The notes below the pieces were generated by a model, which made no database searches, was not told the DNA's origin, and was given only the letters and a program-made list of their open reading frames with translations. Position numbers and translations under genes: made by a program. Shown piece after piece: positions 12,044 to 23,277 of a stretch of DNA of 64,000 nt; position 1 is the first letter of the stretch, and each line of letters starts with the position of its first letter. This DNA comes from Enterobacter oligotrophicus (GTDB lineage Bacteria; Pseudomonadota; Gammaproteobacteria; Enterobacterales; Enterobacteriaceae), in assembly GCF_009176645.1 (NCBI RefSeq), contig NZ_AP019007.1:3286001-3350000 (forward strand), read 5' to 3'.

Positions 12044-12886
12044 ATGTCTCAGGCTGCATTGAACACGCGCAACCGCGATGACGAGGAAGAATATTCCTCT
12101 TCACGCCGGAGTAATGGAACGCGTCTTGCAGGGATTATCTTCCTGCTCGGGGTGCTGTGCACCGTGTTTATCAGCGGCTGGATGGTGCTGGGCTGGATGG
12201 AAGATGCGCAGCGGTTACCGCTCTCGAAGCTGGTGGTAACGGGCGAGCGCCACTACACGCGTAACGATGATATTCGCCAGTCGATTCTGGCGCTGGGATC
12301 GCCTGGCACCTTTATGACGCAGGACGTCAATATTATCCAGAGTCAGATTGAACGACTGCCATGGATAAAACAGGCGAGTGTAAGAAAGCAATGGCCTGAT
12401 GAATTGAAGATTCATCTGGTTGAATATGTGCCCATTGCGCGTTGGAATGATCAGCACATGGTAGACGTAGACGGAAATTCCTTCAGCGTCCCGGCCGATC
12501 GTGTCAGCAAGCAGAATTTACCGATGTTGTATGGCCCTGAGGGCAGTGAAAACGAAGTATTACAGGGTTTTCGCGAAATGGGCCAGGTGCTGGCGAAAGA
12601 CAGGTTCACGTTAAAAGATGCTGCGATGACGGCGCGCCGCTCATGGCAACTGACGTTAACGAACGGCATTAAGCTCAACCTGGGTCGCGGCGACACAATG
12701 AAACGTCTGGCGCGTTTCGTAGAACTTTACCCGGTTTTACAGCAGCAGGCGCAGACGGACGGCAAACGGATAAGCTACGTTGATTTGCGCTATGACTCAG
12801 GCGCAGCAGTCGGTTGGGAGCCGGCTCCGGTCGAGGAACCTAATCAGCAACAGAATCAGGCACAGGTACAGGCAGAACAACAATGA
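12044..12886 (+). CDS. ftsQ: Cell division protein FtsQ
   Basis: FtsQ is the bitopic divisome protein that receives FtsB-FtsL and links early and late division proteins. Of the 280 residues, an acidic cytoplasmic tail is followed by one membrane helix near 28-51, then a POTRA domain ([17 protein letters not shown]) and the FtsQ beta domain. The C-terminus is Gln-rich ([14 protein letters not shown]) and four residues longer than my recollection of the E. coli protein, a tail known to vary. It starts 1 nt after ddlB and overlaps ftsA by 4 nt. Confidence 0.97.
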   Translation: MSQAALNTRNRDDEEEYSSSRRSNGTRLAGIIFLLGVLCTVFISGWMVLGWMEDAQRLPLSKLVVTGERHYTRNDDIRQSILALGSPGTFMTQDVNIIQSQIERLPWIKQASVRKQWPDELKIHLVEYVPIARWNDQHMVDVDGNSFSVPADRVSKQNLPMLYGPEGSENEVLQGFREMGQVLAKDRFTLKDAAMTARRSWQLTLTNGIKLNLGRGDTMKRLARFVELYPVLQQQAQTDGKRISYVDLRYDSGAAVGWEPAPVEEPNQQQNQAQVQAEQQ

Positions 12887-14139
12887 TCAAGGCGACGGAC
12901 AGAAAACTGGTAGTTGGACTGGAGATTGGCACCGCGAAGGTTGCCGCTTTAGTAGGGGAAGTTCTGCCCGACGGTATGGTCAATATCATTGGCGTGGGCA
13001 GTTGCCCGTCCCGTGGTATGGATAAAGGTGGGGTAAACGACCTTGAGTCGGTGGTGAAATGCGTTCAGCGCGCCATCGATCAGGCTGAATTAATGGCAGA
13101 TTGCCAGATCTCCTCTGTCTATCTGGCCCTCTCTGGCAAGCACATCAGCTGCCAGAACGAAATCGGTATGGTGCCGATTTCCGAAGAAGAAGTGACGCAG
13201 GAAGACGTTGAGAATGTTGTGCATACGGCGAAGTCCGTGCGCGTGCGCGATGAGCATCGTGTACTGCACGTGATCCCGCAGGAATATGCGATCGACTATC
13301 AGGAAGGGATCAAGAACCCGGTCGGTCTTTCCGGCGTGCGTATGCAGGCAAAAGTGCACCTGATCACATGTCACAACGATATGGCGAAGAACATCGTAAA
13401 AGCCGTTGAACGTTGTGGCCTGAAAGTTGACCAACTTATTTTCGCCGGTCTGGCCGCAAGCTATTCCGTGCTGACCGAAGATGAACGTGAACTCGGCGTC
13501 TGTGTGGTCGATATTGGTGGTGGTACAATGGATATGGCCGTCTATACAGGCGGTGCGCTGCGCCACACCAAAGTGATCCCTTATGCCGGGAACGTGGTGA
13601 CCAGCGATATTGCTTACGCCTTTGGTACGCCACCGAGCGATGCAGAGGCGATTAAAGTGCGCCACGGCTGTGCGCTGGGTTCTATCGTTGGCAAAGATGA
13701 GAGCGTTGAAGTGCCGAGCGTGGGCGGGCGTCCGCCGCGCAGCCTGCAGCGCCAGACGCTGGCAGAGGTGATTGAGCCGCGTTATACCGAGCTGCTCAAC
13801 CTGGTCAACGAAGAGATTTTGCAGTTACAGGAACAACTTCGCCAGCAGGGTGTTAAACATCATCTCGCGGCGGGGATTGTATTAACCGGCGGGGCAGCGC
13901 AAATTGAAGGTCTTGCGGCCTGCGCTCAGCGCGTGTTCCATACGCAGGTGCGTATTGGTGCACCGCTGAATATCACCGGTTTAACGGATTATGCTCAGGA
14001 GCCGTACTATTCAACGGCAGTGGGCCTGCTTCATTACGGGAAAGAGTCCCATTTGAGTGGTGAAGCAGAAGTGGAAAAACGCGTATCGGTGGGGTCGTGG
14101 GTCAAACGACTGAACACCTGGTTGCGAAAAGAGTTTTAA
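12883..14139 (+). CDS. ftsA: Cell division protein FtsA, actin-like Z-ring anchor
   Basis: FtsA is an actin-fold ATP-binding protein that tethers FtsZ to the membrane and recruits later division proteins. The 418 residues show the phosphate loops [12 protein letters not shown] near the N-terminus and [14 protein letters not shown] in the middle, the adenosine motif [10 protein letters not shown], and a C-terminal amphipathic helix ([14 protein letters not shown]) that serves as membrane anchor. It is two residues shorter than E. coli FtsA. It overlaps ftsQ by 4 nt, and a 63-nt gap with a hairpin precedes ftsZ. Confidence 0.98.
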   Translation: MIKATDRKLVVGLEIGTAKVAALVGEVLPDGMVNIIGVGSCPSRGMDKGGVNDLESVVKCVQRAIDQAELMADCQISSVYLALSGKHISCQNEIGMVPISEEEVTQEDVENVVHTAKSVRVRDEHRVLHVIPQEYAIDYQEGIKNPVGLSGVRMQAKVHLITCHNDMAKNIVKAVERCGLKVDQLIFAGLAASYSVLTEDERELGVCVVDIGGGTMDMAVYTGGALRHTKVIPYAGNVVTSDIAYAFGTPPSDAEAIKVRHGCALGSIVGKDESVEVPSVGGRPPRSLQRQTLAEVIEPRYTELLNLVNEEILQLQEQLRQQGVKHHLAAGIVLTGGAAQIEGLAACAQRVFHTQVRIGAPLNITGLTDYAQEPYYSTAVGLLHYGKESHLSGEAEVEKRVSVGSWVKRLNTWLRKEF

Positions 14140-14148
14140 TTTTTTTAA

Positions 14149-14173
14149 GAGACCGGAGAGAATTAGCGGTCTC
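14149..14173 (+). other. Hairpin in ftsA-ftsZ gap
   Basis: GAGACCG (14149-14155) pairs with CGGTCTC (14167-14173) around an 11-nt loop, ending 29 nt before the ftsZ ATG and upstream of its GGAGAG ribosome site. There is no U run after it, so it is not a terminator. A role in RNase processing or ftsZ translation is possible. Confidence 0.45.
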
Positions 14174-14202
14174 GGGCGACAGGCACAACGGAGAGAGAAA
14201 TT

Positions 14203-15354
14203 ATGTTTGAACCTATGGAACTGACCAACGACGCGGTGATTAAAGTCATCGGCGTCGGTGGCGGCGGCGGTAACGCCGTAGAGCATATGGTGCGCGAGCG
14301 CATTGAAGGCGTTGAATTCTTTGCGGTTAACACCGATGCACAAGCACTGCGTAAGACGGCTGTTGGCCAGACGATTCAGATTGGCGGTGGCATCACCAAA
14401 GGTCTGGGCGCTGGGGCTAACCCGGAAGTCGGTCGTAACGCGGCTGAAGAAGATCGTGAAGCCCTGCGTGCTGCACTGGAAGGTGCGGACATGGTCTTTA
14501 TCGCAGCGGGTATGGGCGGCGGTACAGGCACGGGTGCTGCACCTGTTGTCGCTGAAGTGGCGAAAGATTTAGGTATCCTGACCGTTGCTGTCGTGACCAA
14601 GCCTTTCAACTTCGAAGGCAAGAAGCGTATGGCATTCGCGGAACAGGGTATTACCGAGCTGTCCAAACACGTGGACTCTCTGATTACCATTCCGAACGAC
14701 AAACTGCTGAAAGTGCTGGGCCGCGGTATCTCTCTGCTGGACGCCTTTGGCGCAGCCAACGACGTGCTGAAAGGCGCGGTTCAGGGTATCGCTGAACTGA
14801 TTACCCGTCCTGGCCTGATGAACGTTGACTTTGCAGACGTGCGCACCGTGATGTCTGAAATGGGCTATGCGATGATGGGCTCTGGCGTGGCGAGCGGTGA
14901 AGACCGTGCAGAAGAAGCGGCTGAAATGGCGATCTCTTCTCCACTGCTGGAAGATATCGATCTGTCTGGTGCGCGCGGCGTGCTGGTCAACATTACCGCT
15001 GGTTTTGACCTGCGTCTGGATGAGTTCGAAACCGTGGGTAACACCATCCGTGCGTTCGCCTCTGACAACGCGACCGTAGTTATCGGTACTTCCCTTGACC
15101 CGGAAATGAACGACGAACTGCGCGTGACCGTTGTTGCGACCGGTATCGGTATGGACAAGCGTCCTGAGATCACTCTGGTAACGAACAAACAGACTCAGCA
15201 ACCGGTCATGGATCGTTACCAGCAGCACGGTATGTCTCCACTGACTCAGGAGCAGAAACCGGCCGCGAAAGTGGTTAACGATACCACTCCGCAAACGGCG
15301 AAAGAGCCAGATTATCTGGACATCCCGGCGTTCCTGCGTAAGCAAGCTGACTAA
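14203..15354 (+). CDS. ftsZ: Cell division tubulin homologue FtsZ
   Basis: FtsZ is the GTPase that polymerises into the Z ring. The 383 residues match E. coli. The tubulin signature GGGTGTG is at 105-111, the catalytic T7 loop lies in MNVDFADVRTVM near 207-213, a variable Gln- and Pro-containing linker follows, and the conserved C-terminal peptide DYLDIPAFLRKQAD binds FtsA and ZipA. A purine-rich ribosome site (CGGAGAGAG) precedes ATG 14203. It is the last division gene of the cluster; lpxC follows after 101 nt. Confidence 0.99.
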   Translation: MFEPMELTNDAVIKVIGVGGGGGNAVEHMVRERIEGVEFFAVNTDAQALRKTAVGQTIQIGGGITKGLGAGANPEVGRNAAEEDREALRAALEGADMVFIAAGMGGGTGTGAAPVVAEVAKDLGILTVAVVTKPFNFEGKKRMAFAEQGITELSKHVDSLITIPNDKLLKVLGRGISLLDAFGAANDVLKGAVQGIAELITRPGLMNVDFADVRTVMSEMGYAMMGSGVASGEDRAEEAAEMAISSPLLEDIDLSGARGVLVNITAGFDLRLDEFETVGNTIRAFASDNATVVIGTSLDPEMNDELRVTVVATGIGMDKRPEITLVTNKQTQQPVMDRYQQHGMSPLTQEQKPAAKVVNDTTPQTAKEPDYLDIPAFLRKQAD

Positions 15355-15434
15355 GAATTGGCTGGAATTTGGGGATTTGCGCTCTTTGTGCTAAACTGGC
15401 CCACCGTTAGTGATATACACTCTCGGTTGGATAA

Positions 15435-16373
<939 letters not shown>

Positions 16374-16398
16374 CGGTTTAAGCCGTTTCGTAAAAAAT

Positions 16399-16452
16399 CG
16401 ACTGGTTAACCTGGTACTCTCTCCGACCAGGAAGGCCAGTCGTTTTTATTTT
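16399..16452 (+). terminator. Terminator after lpxC
   Basis: An outer stem CGACTGG/CCAGTCG (16399-16405 with 16436-16442) encloses an inner stem CCTGGT/ACCAGG, followed by TTTTTATTTTT. This two-storey hairpin with a U run fits a rho-independent terminator closing the dcw-lpxC region. Confidence 0.8.
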
Positions 16453-16651
16453 TACCCTTCTTAGACTTACCTCTGCTGTTTCTGGCCTCTGTCGGGTGCA
16501 GGAAATCTGTGCGTTAGCTGCATTCTTGACCGTTTTTCCCCACTGCAGTACGTCATTACTGCTGCTGTGCATTGGCTTTAGTGGTAATATCTGAGCGCTA
16601 AAAAAATAACTGAACTCAGCCTGTGCAGGGCTGGCTTATGTGGTGGAGCAG

Positions 16652-17155
16652 GTGAGCGGAATACTGACGCGCTGGCGACAATTTGGCAGACGTTACTTCT
16701 GGCCGCATCTCTTATTGGGGATGGTCGCGGCGAGTCTCGGCTTGCCTGCGCTCAGCAACAGCGCTGAAGCGGCAACACCGGCGAAGACCACTACATCCAA
16801 ACACGATCTCAACACGCGAGTTAATTTTACTAACCTCGCGTGGCTTGAAGCTAATCGCCGTCCGAATTTCTCGGTTGATTACTGGCATCAACACGCCATC
16901 CGCACCGTTATCCGCCATCTCTCCTTTGCGATGGCACCGCAGACGATGCCTGTGGCAGAAGAGACGCTGCCGGTTCAGGCTCAGCATCTTGCCTTACTGG
17001 ATACGCTTAATGCGCTGCTCACGCAGGACAGTCAGCCGCCGGTAATGGTTCGCCAGACGGCGCAGCTTGCTTTCATTGCTCCTGTCACATTTTCTGTCTC
17101 GACATGGATAAGCCAGGTTCACGGCATCCGTGCCGGACCGCTACGCCTCAGCTAA
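16652..17155 (+). CDS. secM: Secretion monitor SecM with translation-arrest peptide
   Basis: SecM senses Sec activity. Ribosomes stall on its C-terminal arrest peptide unless the nascent chain is pulled by SecA, and stalling exposes the secA ribosome site. From GTG 16652 ([12 protein letters not shown]) the product has 167 residues; an upstream in-frame GTG at 16640 is less likely, because E. coli starts at the equivalent of 16652. A long signal sequence (hydrophobic near 18-38) is followed by a variable region. The arrest motif is intact: Phe147, Trp152, Ile153 and Gly158-Ile-Arg-Ala-Gly-Pro163, with correct spacing, four residues before the stop. Confidence 0.95.
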   Translation: MSGILTRWRQFGRRYFWPHLLLGMVAASLGLPALSNSAEAATPAKTTTSKHDLNTRVNFTNLAWLEANRRPNFSVDYWHQHAIRTVIRHLSFAMAPQTMPVAEETLPVQAQHLALLDTLNALLTQDSQPPVMVRQTAQLAFIAPVTFSVSTWISQVHGIRAGPLRLS

Positions 17156-17214
17156 ATTAACGCTTTTTCAATACCTTAATTTATCTGCCCATCTGGGGCG
17201 TTTGAGAATTTATT

Positions 17215-19920
17215 ATGTTAATCAAATTATTAACCAAAGTTTTTGGTAGTCGTAACGATCGTACTCTGCGCCGCATGCGCAAAGCTGTTGCCGTCATTAA
17301 CGGTATGGAACCGGCGATGGAGAAGCTCTCTGATGACGAGCTGAAAGCGAAAACGGCGGAATTCCGCGCGCGTCTGGAAAAAGGCGAAACGTTAGAAAGC
17401 CTGATCCCGGAAGCGTTCGCGGTGGTGCGCGAAGCAAGTAAGCGCGTGTTCGGTATGCGTCACTTCGACGTTCAGTTGCTGGGCGGTATGGTGCTCAACG
17501 AGCGCTGCATCGCGGAAATGCGTACCGGTGAAGGTAAAACCCTGACCGCAACGCTGCCGGCCTACCTGAACGCACTGACCGGTAAAGGCGTTCACGTTGT
17601 TACCGTCAACGACTATCTGGCACAGCGTGACGCCGAAAACAACCGCCCATTATTCGAATTCCTCGGCATGACCGTCGGTATCAACATGTCCGGCCTGCCA
17701 GCGCCAGCCAAGCGTGAAGCGTATAACGCGGATATCACCTATGGCACCAACAACGAATACGGCTTTGACTACCTGCGTGACAACATGGCGTTCAGCCCTG
17801 AAGAGCGCGTGCAGCGTAAACTGCACTATGCGCTGGTGGATGAGGTTGACTCCATCCTGATCGATGAAGCGCGTACCCCGCTGATCATCTCCGGCCCGGC
17901 TGAAGACAGCTCCGAGATGTATCGCAAAGTCGACAAAATCATTCCGCATCTGCTGCGTCAGGAGAAAGAAGACTCCGATACCTTCCAGGGTGAAGGCCAC
18001 TTCTCCGTGGATGAGAAAGCGCGCCAGGTGAACCTGACCGAACGCGGTCTGGTGAAAATCGAAGAGCTGCTGGTGGCTGAAGGCATCATGGAAGAGGGTG
18101 AGTCTCTGTACTCACCGAGTAACATCATGCTGATGCACCATGTGACGGCGGCGCTGCGTGCCCACGCGCTGTTCACCCGTGACGTCGACTACATCGTGAA
18201 AGACGGTGAAGTCATCATCGTCGATGAACACACCGGCCGTACCATGCAGGGTCGTCGCTGGTCTGACGGCCTGCACCAGGCTGTTGAAGCCAAAGAAGGC
18301 GTGGATATTCAAAACGAAAACCAGACGCTGGCCTCTATCACCTTCCAGAACTACTTCCGTCTGTATGAGAAGCTGGCGGGGATGACCGGTACAGCAGATA
18401 CCGAAGCGTTTGAATTCAGCTCTATCTACAAGCTGGATACCGTGGTCGTTCCAACTAACCGTCCGATGATCCGTAAGGATATGCCGGATCTGGTGTATAT
18501 GACCGAAGCGGAAAAAATCCAGGCGATCATCGAAGATATTCGCGATCGTACCGCCAACGGCCAGCCGGTGCTGGTGGGGACCATTTCCATCGAGAAATCC
18601 GAAGTGGTTTCTAATGAGCTGACCAAAGCGGGCATCAAACACAACGTCCTGAACGCCAAATTCCACGCCAAAGAAGCAGACATCGTTGCGCAGGCGGGTT
18701 ATCCGGCAGCGGTCACTATCGCCACCAACATGGCGGGTCGTGGTACGGACATTATGCTCGGCGGTAGCTGGCAGGCTGAAGTGGCGGAGCTGGAAAACCC
18801 AACGCCGGAACAGATTGCTCAGATCAAAGCGGATTGGCAGGTTCGTCACGACGCGGTGCTGGCATCCGGTGGTCTGCATATTATTGGTACAGAGCGTCAC
18901 GAATCTCGCCGTATCGATAATCAGCTGCGTGGTCGTGCAGGCCGCCAGGGTGATGCGGGTTCGTCCCGTTTCTACCTGTCTATGGAAGATGCGCTGATGC
19001 GTATTTTCGCCTCCGACCGTGTTTCCGGCATGATGCGTAAACTGGGGATGAAACCAGGCGAAGCGATTGAACACCCGTGGGTTACCAAAGCGATCGCTAA
19101 CGCACAGCGTAAAGTGGAAAGCCGCAACTTCGATATTCGTAAGCAACTGCTGGAATATGACGATGTTGCCAACGATCAGCGTCGTGCGATCTACACCCAG
19201 CGTAACGAACTGCTGGACGTATCCGACGTGAGCGAAACCATCAACAGCATTCGTGAAGATGTCTTTAAGGCGACCATCGACGGCCATATTCCACCACAGT
19301 CTCTGGAAGAGATGTGGGATATCGAAGGCCTGCAGGAACGTCTGAAAAACGACTTCGACCTCGATCTGCCAATCAAAGAGTGGCTGGATAAAGAGCCTGA
19401 GCTGCACGAAGAAACCCTGCGCGAACGTATCTACGAAACCGCACTGGACGTCTACAAGCGTAAGGAAGAAGTGGTTGGCGCAGAGATGATGCGTCACTTC
19501 GAGAAAGGCGTAATGCTGCAAACGCTGGATTCTCTGTGGAAAGAGCACCTGGCGGCAATGGACTACCTGCGTCAGGGTATTCACCTGCGTGGTTATGCGC
19601 AGAAAGATCCGAAGCAGGAATATAAGCGCGAGTCCTTCTCCATGTTTGCGTCTATGCTGGAGTCACTGAAATATGAAGTGATCAGCACGCTGAGCAAGGT
19701 TCAGGTACGTATGCCAGAAGAAGTAGAAGCGATGGAGCAGCAGCGTCGTGAAGAGGCTGAACGTCTGGCGCAGATGCAACAACTGAGCCACCAGACGGAT
19801 GAGAGCGAAGCCGCTGCGGCGATTGCGGCGCAGACTGGCGATCGCAAAGTGGGTCGTAACGATCCGTGCCCATGTGGTTCCGGTAAAAAATACAAGGCGT
19901 GCCACGGGCGTCTGAGCTAA
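17215..19920 (+). CDS. secA: Preprotein translocase ATPase SecA
   Basis: SecA is the motor that drives unfolded preproteins through SecYEG and binds SecB. The 901 residues equal E. coli. The Walker A motif MRTGEGKT is near 102-109, the DEAD-like box [12 protein letters not shown] near 207, and the second nucleotide fold carries GRAGRQGD. The C-terminal zinc site is Cys885, Cys887, Cys896 and His897 ([13 protein letters not shown]), the SecB and lipid contact. The gene starts 59 nt after secM in the arrangement needed for arrest control. A terminator follows directly. Confidence 0.99.
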   Translation: MLIKLLTKVFGSRNDRTLRRMRKAVAVINGMEPAMEKLSDDELKAKTAEFRARLEKGETLESLIPEAFAVVREASKRVFGMRHFDVQLLGGMVLNERCIAEMRTGEGKTLTATLPAYLNALTGKGVHVVTVNDYLAQRDAENNRPLFEFLGMTVGINMSGLPAPAKREAYNADITYGTNNEYGFDYLRDNMAFSPEERVQRKLHYALVDEVDSILIDEARTPLIISGPAEDSSEMYRKVDKIIPHLLRQEKEDSDTFQGEGHFSVDEKARQVNLTERGLVKIEELLVAEGIMEEGESLYSPSNIMLMHHVTAALRAHALFTRDVDYIVKDGEVIIVDEHTGRTMQGRRWSDGLHQAVEAKEGVDIQNENQTLASITFQNYFRLYEKLAGMTGTADTEAFEFSSIYKLDTVVVPTNRPMIRKDMPDLVYMTEAEKIQAIIEDIRDRTANGQPVLVGTISIEKSEVVSNELTKAGIKHNVLNAKFHAKEADIVAQAGYPAAVTIATNMAGRGTDIMLGGSWQAEVAELENPTPEQIAQIKADWQVRHDAVLASGGLHIIGTERHESRRIDNQLRGRAGRQGDAGSSRFYLSMEDALMRIFASDRVSGMMRKLGMKPGEAIEHPWVTKAIANAQRKVESRNFDIRKQLLEYDDVANDQRRAIYTQRNELLDVSDVSETINSIREDVFKATIDGHIPPQSLEEMWDIEGLQERLKNDFDLDLPIKEWLDKEPELHEETLRERIYETALDVYKRKEEVVGAEMMRHFEKGVMLQTLDSLWKEHLAAMDYLRQGIHLRGYAQKDPKQEYKRESFSMFASMLESLKYEVISTLSKVQVRMPEEVEAMEQQRREEAERLAQMQQLSHQTDESEAAAAIAAQTGDRKVGRNDPCPCGSGKKYKACHGRLS

Positions 19921-19934
19921 GTTAATAACAAATC

Positions 19935-19963
19935 AAAAAGGCGCAGAAATCTGCGCCTTTTTT
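19935..19963 (+). terminator. Terminator after secA
   Basis: AAAAAGGCGCAG, a four-base loop AAAT, then CTGCGCC and six T form a strong rho-independent terminator between secA and mutT. Confidence 0.9.
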
Positions 19964-19977
19964 ATGGAAGCGACAGA

Positions 19978-20370
19978 ATGAAAACACTGCAAATTGCCGT
20001 CGGGATTATTCGCAACCCGCAAAATCAAATCTTCATCACCCAGCGCGCCGCGGACGCCCATATGGCGAATAAGTGGGAGTTTCCGGGCGGAAAAATTGAG
20101 TCAGGCGAAACGCCGGAACAGGCGCTGGTGCGTGAGCTTCAGGAAGAGGTCGGGATTACGCCGCTTGGCGCAACGCTGTTTGATAAGCTCGAATACCAGT
20201 TTCCCGATCGTCACATCACGCTGTGGTTCTGGCTGGTAGAAAGCTGGGAAGGCGAACCGTGGGGGAAAGAGGGACAACCGGGTAACTGGGTTGTGCTTCA
20301 GGCGAGTGATGCTGAAAAATTCCCGCCTGCCAATGAGCCTGTGATCCTGCGGTTAGCTGCACAACAGTAG
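19978..20370 (+). CDS. mutT: 8-oxo-dGTP diphosphatase MutT
   Basis: MutT hydrolyses 8-oxo-dGTP and 8-oxo-GTP in the nucleotide pool and so prevents A:T to C:G mutations. The 130 residues include a complete Nudix box at 38-60 (GGKIESGETPEQALVRELQE and EVGI), with the metal-binding REXXEE core. The start ATG 19978 follows the secA terminator by 14 nt, so transcription must come from upstream read-through or a promoter overlapping the terminator. Confidence 0.97.
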   Translation: MKTLQIAVGIIRNPQNQIFITQRAADAHMANKWEFPGGKIESGETPEQALVRELQEEVGITPLGATLFDKLEYQFPDRHITLWFWLVESWEGEPWGKEGQPGNWVVLQASDAEKFPPANEPVILRLAAQQ

Positions 20371-20400
20371 GCCTGCTAAGCGAAGCGTCAGCAGGCTTTG
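20371..20400. terminator. Bidirectional hairpin between mutT and yacG
   Basis: GCCTGCT (20371-20377) pairs with AGCAGGC (20390-20396), followed by TTT. It lies between two convergent genes and probably ends mutT transcription. The U run is short, so the call is moderate. Confidence 0.55.
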
Positions 20401-20404
20401 AACG

Positions 20405-20599
20405 TTACTGCTGGCTCTCGCTCCAGTCATCGCTGTCAGAGAGATCGCCTTCGCTCGGAATACGTTTCTCTTCTGCAGCCCATTCACCCAGATCAATTAA
20501 CTGACAGCGTTTACAACAGAATGGGCGAAACGGACTCACTTCGCCCCAGATGACAGTTTTGCCGCACGTAGGGCAGTTAACGGTTATTACGTCAGACAT
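20405..20599 (-). CDS. yacG: DNA gyrase inhibitor YacG, zinc-finger protein
   Basis: YacG is a small zinc protein; the E. coli homologue binds GyrB and inhibits gyrase. The 64-residue product from ATG 20599 carries a four-cysteine site CPTC(G)...FCCKRC and the conserved segment [17 protein letters not shown], then an acidic tail. A GTG two codons upstream is in frame, but the ribosome site AAGGAG is spaced five bases from this ATG. It is the last gene of the coaE-zapD-yacG unit, 9 nt after zapD. Confidence 0.95.
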   Translation of the reverse strand: MSDVITVNCPTCGKTVIWGEVSPFRPFCCKRCQLIDLGEWAAEEKRIPSEGDLSDSDDWSESQQ

Positions 20600-20608
20600 T
20601 GGCACTCC

Positions 20609-21352
20609 TTAACAACAGGCCAGTTCAAAATCGAGGCGTTCCGGCACGGTGCCATTTTCGCTATCCAGCGGCATAAAGCGAATCGCAAAACGACTCTTAT
20701 GCCCGGAAATCTGCGGGTAAAGCTGATCGCCCAGCGATAAATTCAGACGCAGCAGATCGGCGTCATCGCCATTGTCCTGGTAAAAACCGTTGAGGCTGGT
20801 TTGCTTGCGAAACGGTGCTGAATTACGGATCAGATCGAGGATCAGCGATAACGTCTCATGCATCGGGTTCAGGCTTGCCAGCCAGCTATTCACCTGTGCA
20901 TCACGTTGTTCTTGCGGCATGTGTAGCCACATATGAAGCGTCGGCAGGTCAAAGCTGCAACAGCCGCCGGGGATACTCAGGCGCTGGCGCACCAGGCCAA
21001 TTAAGCGATCTTCCCGTAAAAACTGTCCGACGCGTGGAGCTGCCATCAGCATGGTACTGCTGTTTTTCAGCTGCTGGCGAAGTGCATCAATACGACTCTG
21101 GTCAACGCCCGGCACTTCTGTCCAGGCCTGTAATTTACGCTGCTGACGCTCCAGCTCTTTCAGCAGTTCGGTACGAACATCTCCGCGTTCAATCACATCC
21201 AGCAGATCGCCCACGTTGCGGAAGAAATGCAGTGCAGCGGCATGGTCGTTTATAGGCAGATGTTGTGAGAGCTGTTGAACCAGAAATTCGATGCGTAACC
21301 AGGTACGCATTTTTTCGTTAAGCGGGTGCTCAAAAAGGATGTGAGTCGACAT
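20609..21352 (-). CDS. zapD: Cell division protein ZapD
   Basis: ZapD is a cytoplasmic protein that cross-links FtsZ filaments by binding the FtsZ C-terminus. The 247 residues match the family length throughout: helical N-terminal region ([18 protein letters not shown]), then a beta-rich half with [15 protein letters not shown]. No catalytic motif is expected. Its start codon shares one base with the coaE stop (TAATG), and yacG follows 9 nt downstream. Confidence 0.96.
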   Translation of the reverse strand: MSTHILFEHPLNEKMRTWLRIEFLVQQLSQHLPINDHAAALHFFRNVGDLLDVIERGDVRTELLKELERQQRKLQAWTEVPGVDQSRIDALRQQLKNSSTMLMAAPRVGQFLREDRLIGLVRQRLSIPGGCCSFDLPTLHMWLHMPQEQRDAQVNSWLASLNPMHETLSLILDLIRNSAPFRKQTSLNGFYQDNGDDADLLRLNLSLGDQLYPQISGHKSRFAIRFMPLDSENGTVPERLDFELACC

Positions 21353-21972
21353 TATGGTTTTTCCTGTGCAACGGCCTGCGCGGCGAACGTCAGATACTGC
21401 GCGTGCAGACGGGCAACATCCGATGCAATGGCATCTGGTGCGCCGTTATTATCAATAACATCATCCGCAACGGCAAGGCGCTGAGCGCGTGTGGCCTGAG
21501 CGGCAAGAATTTGTTCAGCGTGATCGCGCGTGACATTATCGCGCGCCATAGTTCGCTGGATTTGCGTTTCGGGTGAAACATCAACGACCAGAACCCGATC
21601 GGCTTTATTCTGAAGCTGATTCTCTACCAGTAGCGGAACGACCCACATAACATAGGGAGAGCTGGCTTCAGCAATCTGACGCTGGGTTTCCTGGTGAATA
21701 ATGGGGTGAAGAAGGGCATTAAGCCAGACCTTTTCTGACGAATCAGAAAAAATGCATTCCCGAAGCTGACGGCGGTTGAGCGTGCCATCTGCATTGAGAA
21801 TTCTGCTACCGAAATGTGCTTCGATGGACTTTAAAGCGGGTGTATTCGGCTCTACCACCTGACGGGCAATGATATCAGCATCAATAATCGTGATGCCCAG
21901 ACGAGAAAACGCGTTCGCAACGGTACTTTTACCACTACCGATGCCACCGGTTAATGCGACGATATACCCCAT
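21352..21972 (-). CDS. coaE: Dephospho-CoA kinase
   Basis: CoaE performs the last step of coenzyme A synthesis, phosphorylating the 3' hydroxyl of dephospho-CoA. The 206 residues begin with the P-loop GGIGSGKST (residues 8-17 region) and continue with [12 protein letters not shown] and the lid region, as in other P-loop kinases. It is the first gene of a compact minus-strand operon with zapD and yacG. The 228-nt gap to the divergent guaC should hold promoters for both; I could not fix their positions. Confidence 0.97.
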   Translation of the reverse strand: MGYIVALTGGIGSGKSTVANAFSRLGITIIDADIIARQVVEPNTPALKSIEAHFGSRILNADGTLNRRQLRECIFSDSSEKVWLNALLHPIIHQETQRQIAEASSPYVMWVVPLLVENQLQNKADRVLVVDVSPETQIQRTMARDNVTRDHAEQILAAQATRAQRLAVADDVIDNNGAPDAIASDVARLHAQYLTFAAQAVAQEKP

Positions 21973-22200
21973 TAAATCAAATCCTGGGAATTATTCATTA
22001 TTAAAATCAGTTGCTTAAAATTCAAACTTATTGCAGCCAATGTTTAGAACCCTTTCCCGGCTTTTTACCAGGTAAATTTATAGGATTGTAGCGTAAAAAA
22101 AGAGAATTTCGCAGTCTTGCAGAGCAGGTATTAGTGCGTATGATAACGTCACTGGAGTTGTGCTTTTAACATATTTGCCTCTAACCCCAGGAATCCGCAC

Positions 22201-23244
22201 ATGCGTATCGAAGAAGATCTGAAGTTAGGTTTCAAAGACGTTCTTATCCGCCCTAAACGCTCTACACTGAAAAGTCGCTCAGACGTTGAACTCGAACGTC
22301 AATTCACCTTTAAGCATTCCGGTCAGACCTGGTCTGGCGTGCCGATCATCGCGGCGAATATGGATACAGTGGGCACCTTCGAGATGGCGACCGCGCTGGC
22401 GCAGTTCGACATCCTCACTGCAGTCCATAAACATTACAGCCCTGAAGAGTGGAATGCGTTTGTTGCATCTGCCTCCGAAGAGGTGGTCAAGCATGTGATG
22501 GTTTCAACCGGCACCTCTGACGCTGATTTTGAGAAGACGAAACAGATCCTGAACGCTAACCCGGCGCTGAACTTTGTTTGCATTGATGTGGCGAATGGTT
22601 ACTCCGAGCACTTCGTGCAGTTCGTCAGCAAAGCCCGTGAAGCCTGGCCAACTAAAACTATTATCGCAGGCAACGTGGTGACCGGCGAAATGTGTGAAGA
22701 GTTGATCCTTTCCGGCGCAGATATCGTCAAAGTGGGTATTGGTCCAGGCTCCGTTTGTACCACTCGCGTGAAAACCGGTGTCGGCTATCCGCAACTGTCT
22801 GCGGTTATTGAGTGTGCGGATGCTGCGCATGGTCTGGGCGGCCAGATCATCAGTGATGGCGGTTGCACCATGCCTGGCGATGTGGCGAAGGCTTTCGGCG
22901 GCGGCGCAGATTTCGTGATGCTGGGCGGCATGCTGGCGGGCCATGAAGAGAGCGGCGGCACCGTGGTAGAAGAGAACGGCGAGAAATTTATGCTGTTCTA
23001 CGGCATGAGCTCGGAATCTGCAATGACCCGTCACGTCGGTGGCGTGGCAAAATACCGTGCGGCAGAAGGCAAAACCGTGAAGCTGCCACTGCGTGGTCCG
23101 GTTGAAAATACCGCGCGCGACATCCTGGGTGGCCTGCGTTCCGCCTGCACCTACGTGGGTGCATCCCGCCTGAAAGAGCTGACGAAACGCACGACGTTTA
23201 TCCGCGTTCAGGAGCAGGAAAACCGCATATTCAATAGCCTGTAA
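22201..23244 (+). CDS. guaC: GMP reductase
   Basis: GuaC deaminates GMP to IMP using NADPH, in purine salvage. The 347 residues form an IMP dehydrogenase-type TIM barrel without the CBS insert. The catalytic cysteine is Cys186 in GPGSVCTTR, preceded by the phosphate-binding segment DIVKVGIG and followed by ISDGGC and [10 protein letters not shown]. The N-terminus [21 protein letters not shown] supports ATG 22201. It is a single-gene unit ended by a hairpin at 23254. Confidence 0.97.
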   Translation: MRIEEDLKLGFKDVLIRPKRSTLKSRSDVELERQFTFKHSGQTWSGVPIIAANMDTVGTFEMATALAQFDILTAVHKHYSPEEWNAFVASASEEVVKHVMVSTGTSDADFEKTKQILNANPALNFVCIDVANGYSEHFVQFVSKAREAWPTKTIIAGNVVTGEMCEELILSGADIVKVGIGPGSVCTTRVKTGVGYPQLSAVIECADAAHGLGGQIISDGGCTMPGDVAKAFGGGADFVMLGGMLAGHEESGGTVVEENGEKFMLFYGMSSESAMTRHVGGVAKYRAAEGKTVKLPLRGPVENTARDILGGLRSACTYVGASRLKELTKRTTFIRVQEQENRIFNSL

Positions 23245-23253
23245 TCGCTTCCG

Positions 23254-23275
23254 CTGGCGCATTTCCATGCGCCAG
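23254..23275. terminator. Hairpin between guaC and hofC
   Basis: CTGGCGCAT and ATGCGCCAG form a perfect 9-bp stem with loop TTCC between convergent genes. A weak U run (TTCTAT) follows on the plus strand. It likely serves as terminator for guaC. Confidence 0.65.
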
Positions 23276-23277
23276 TT

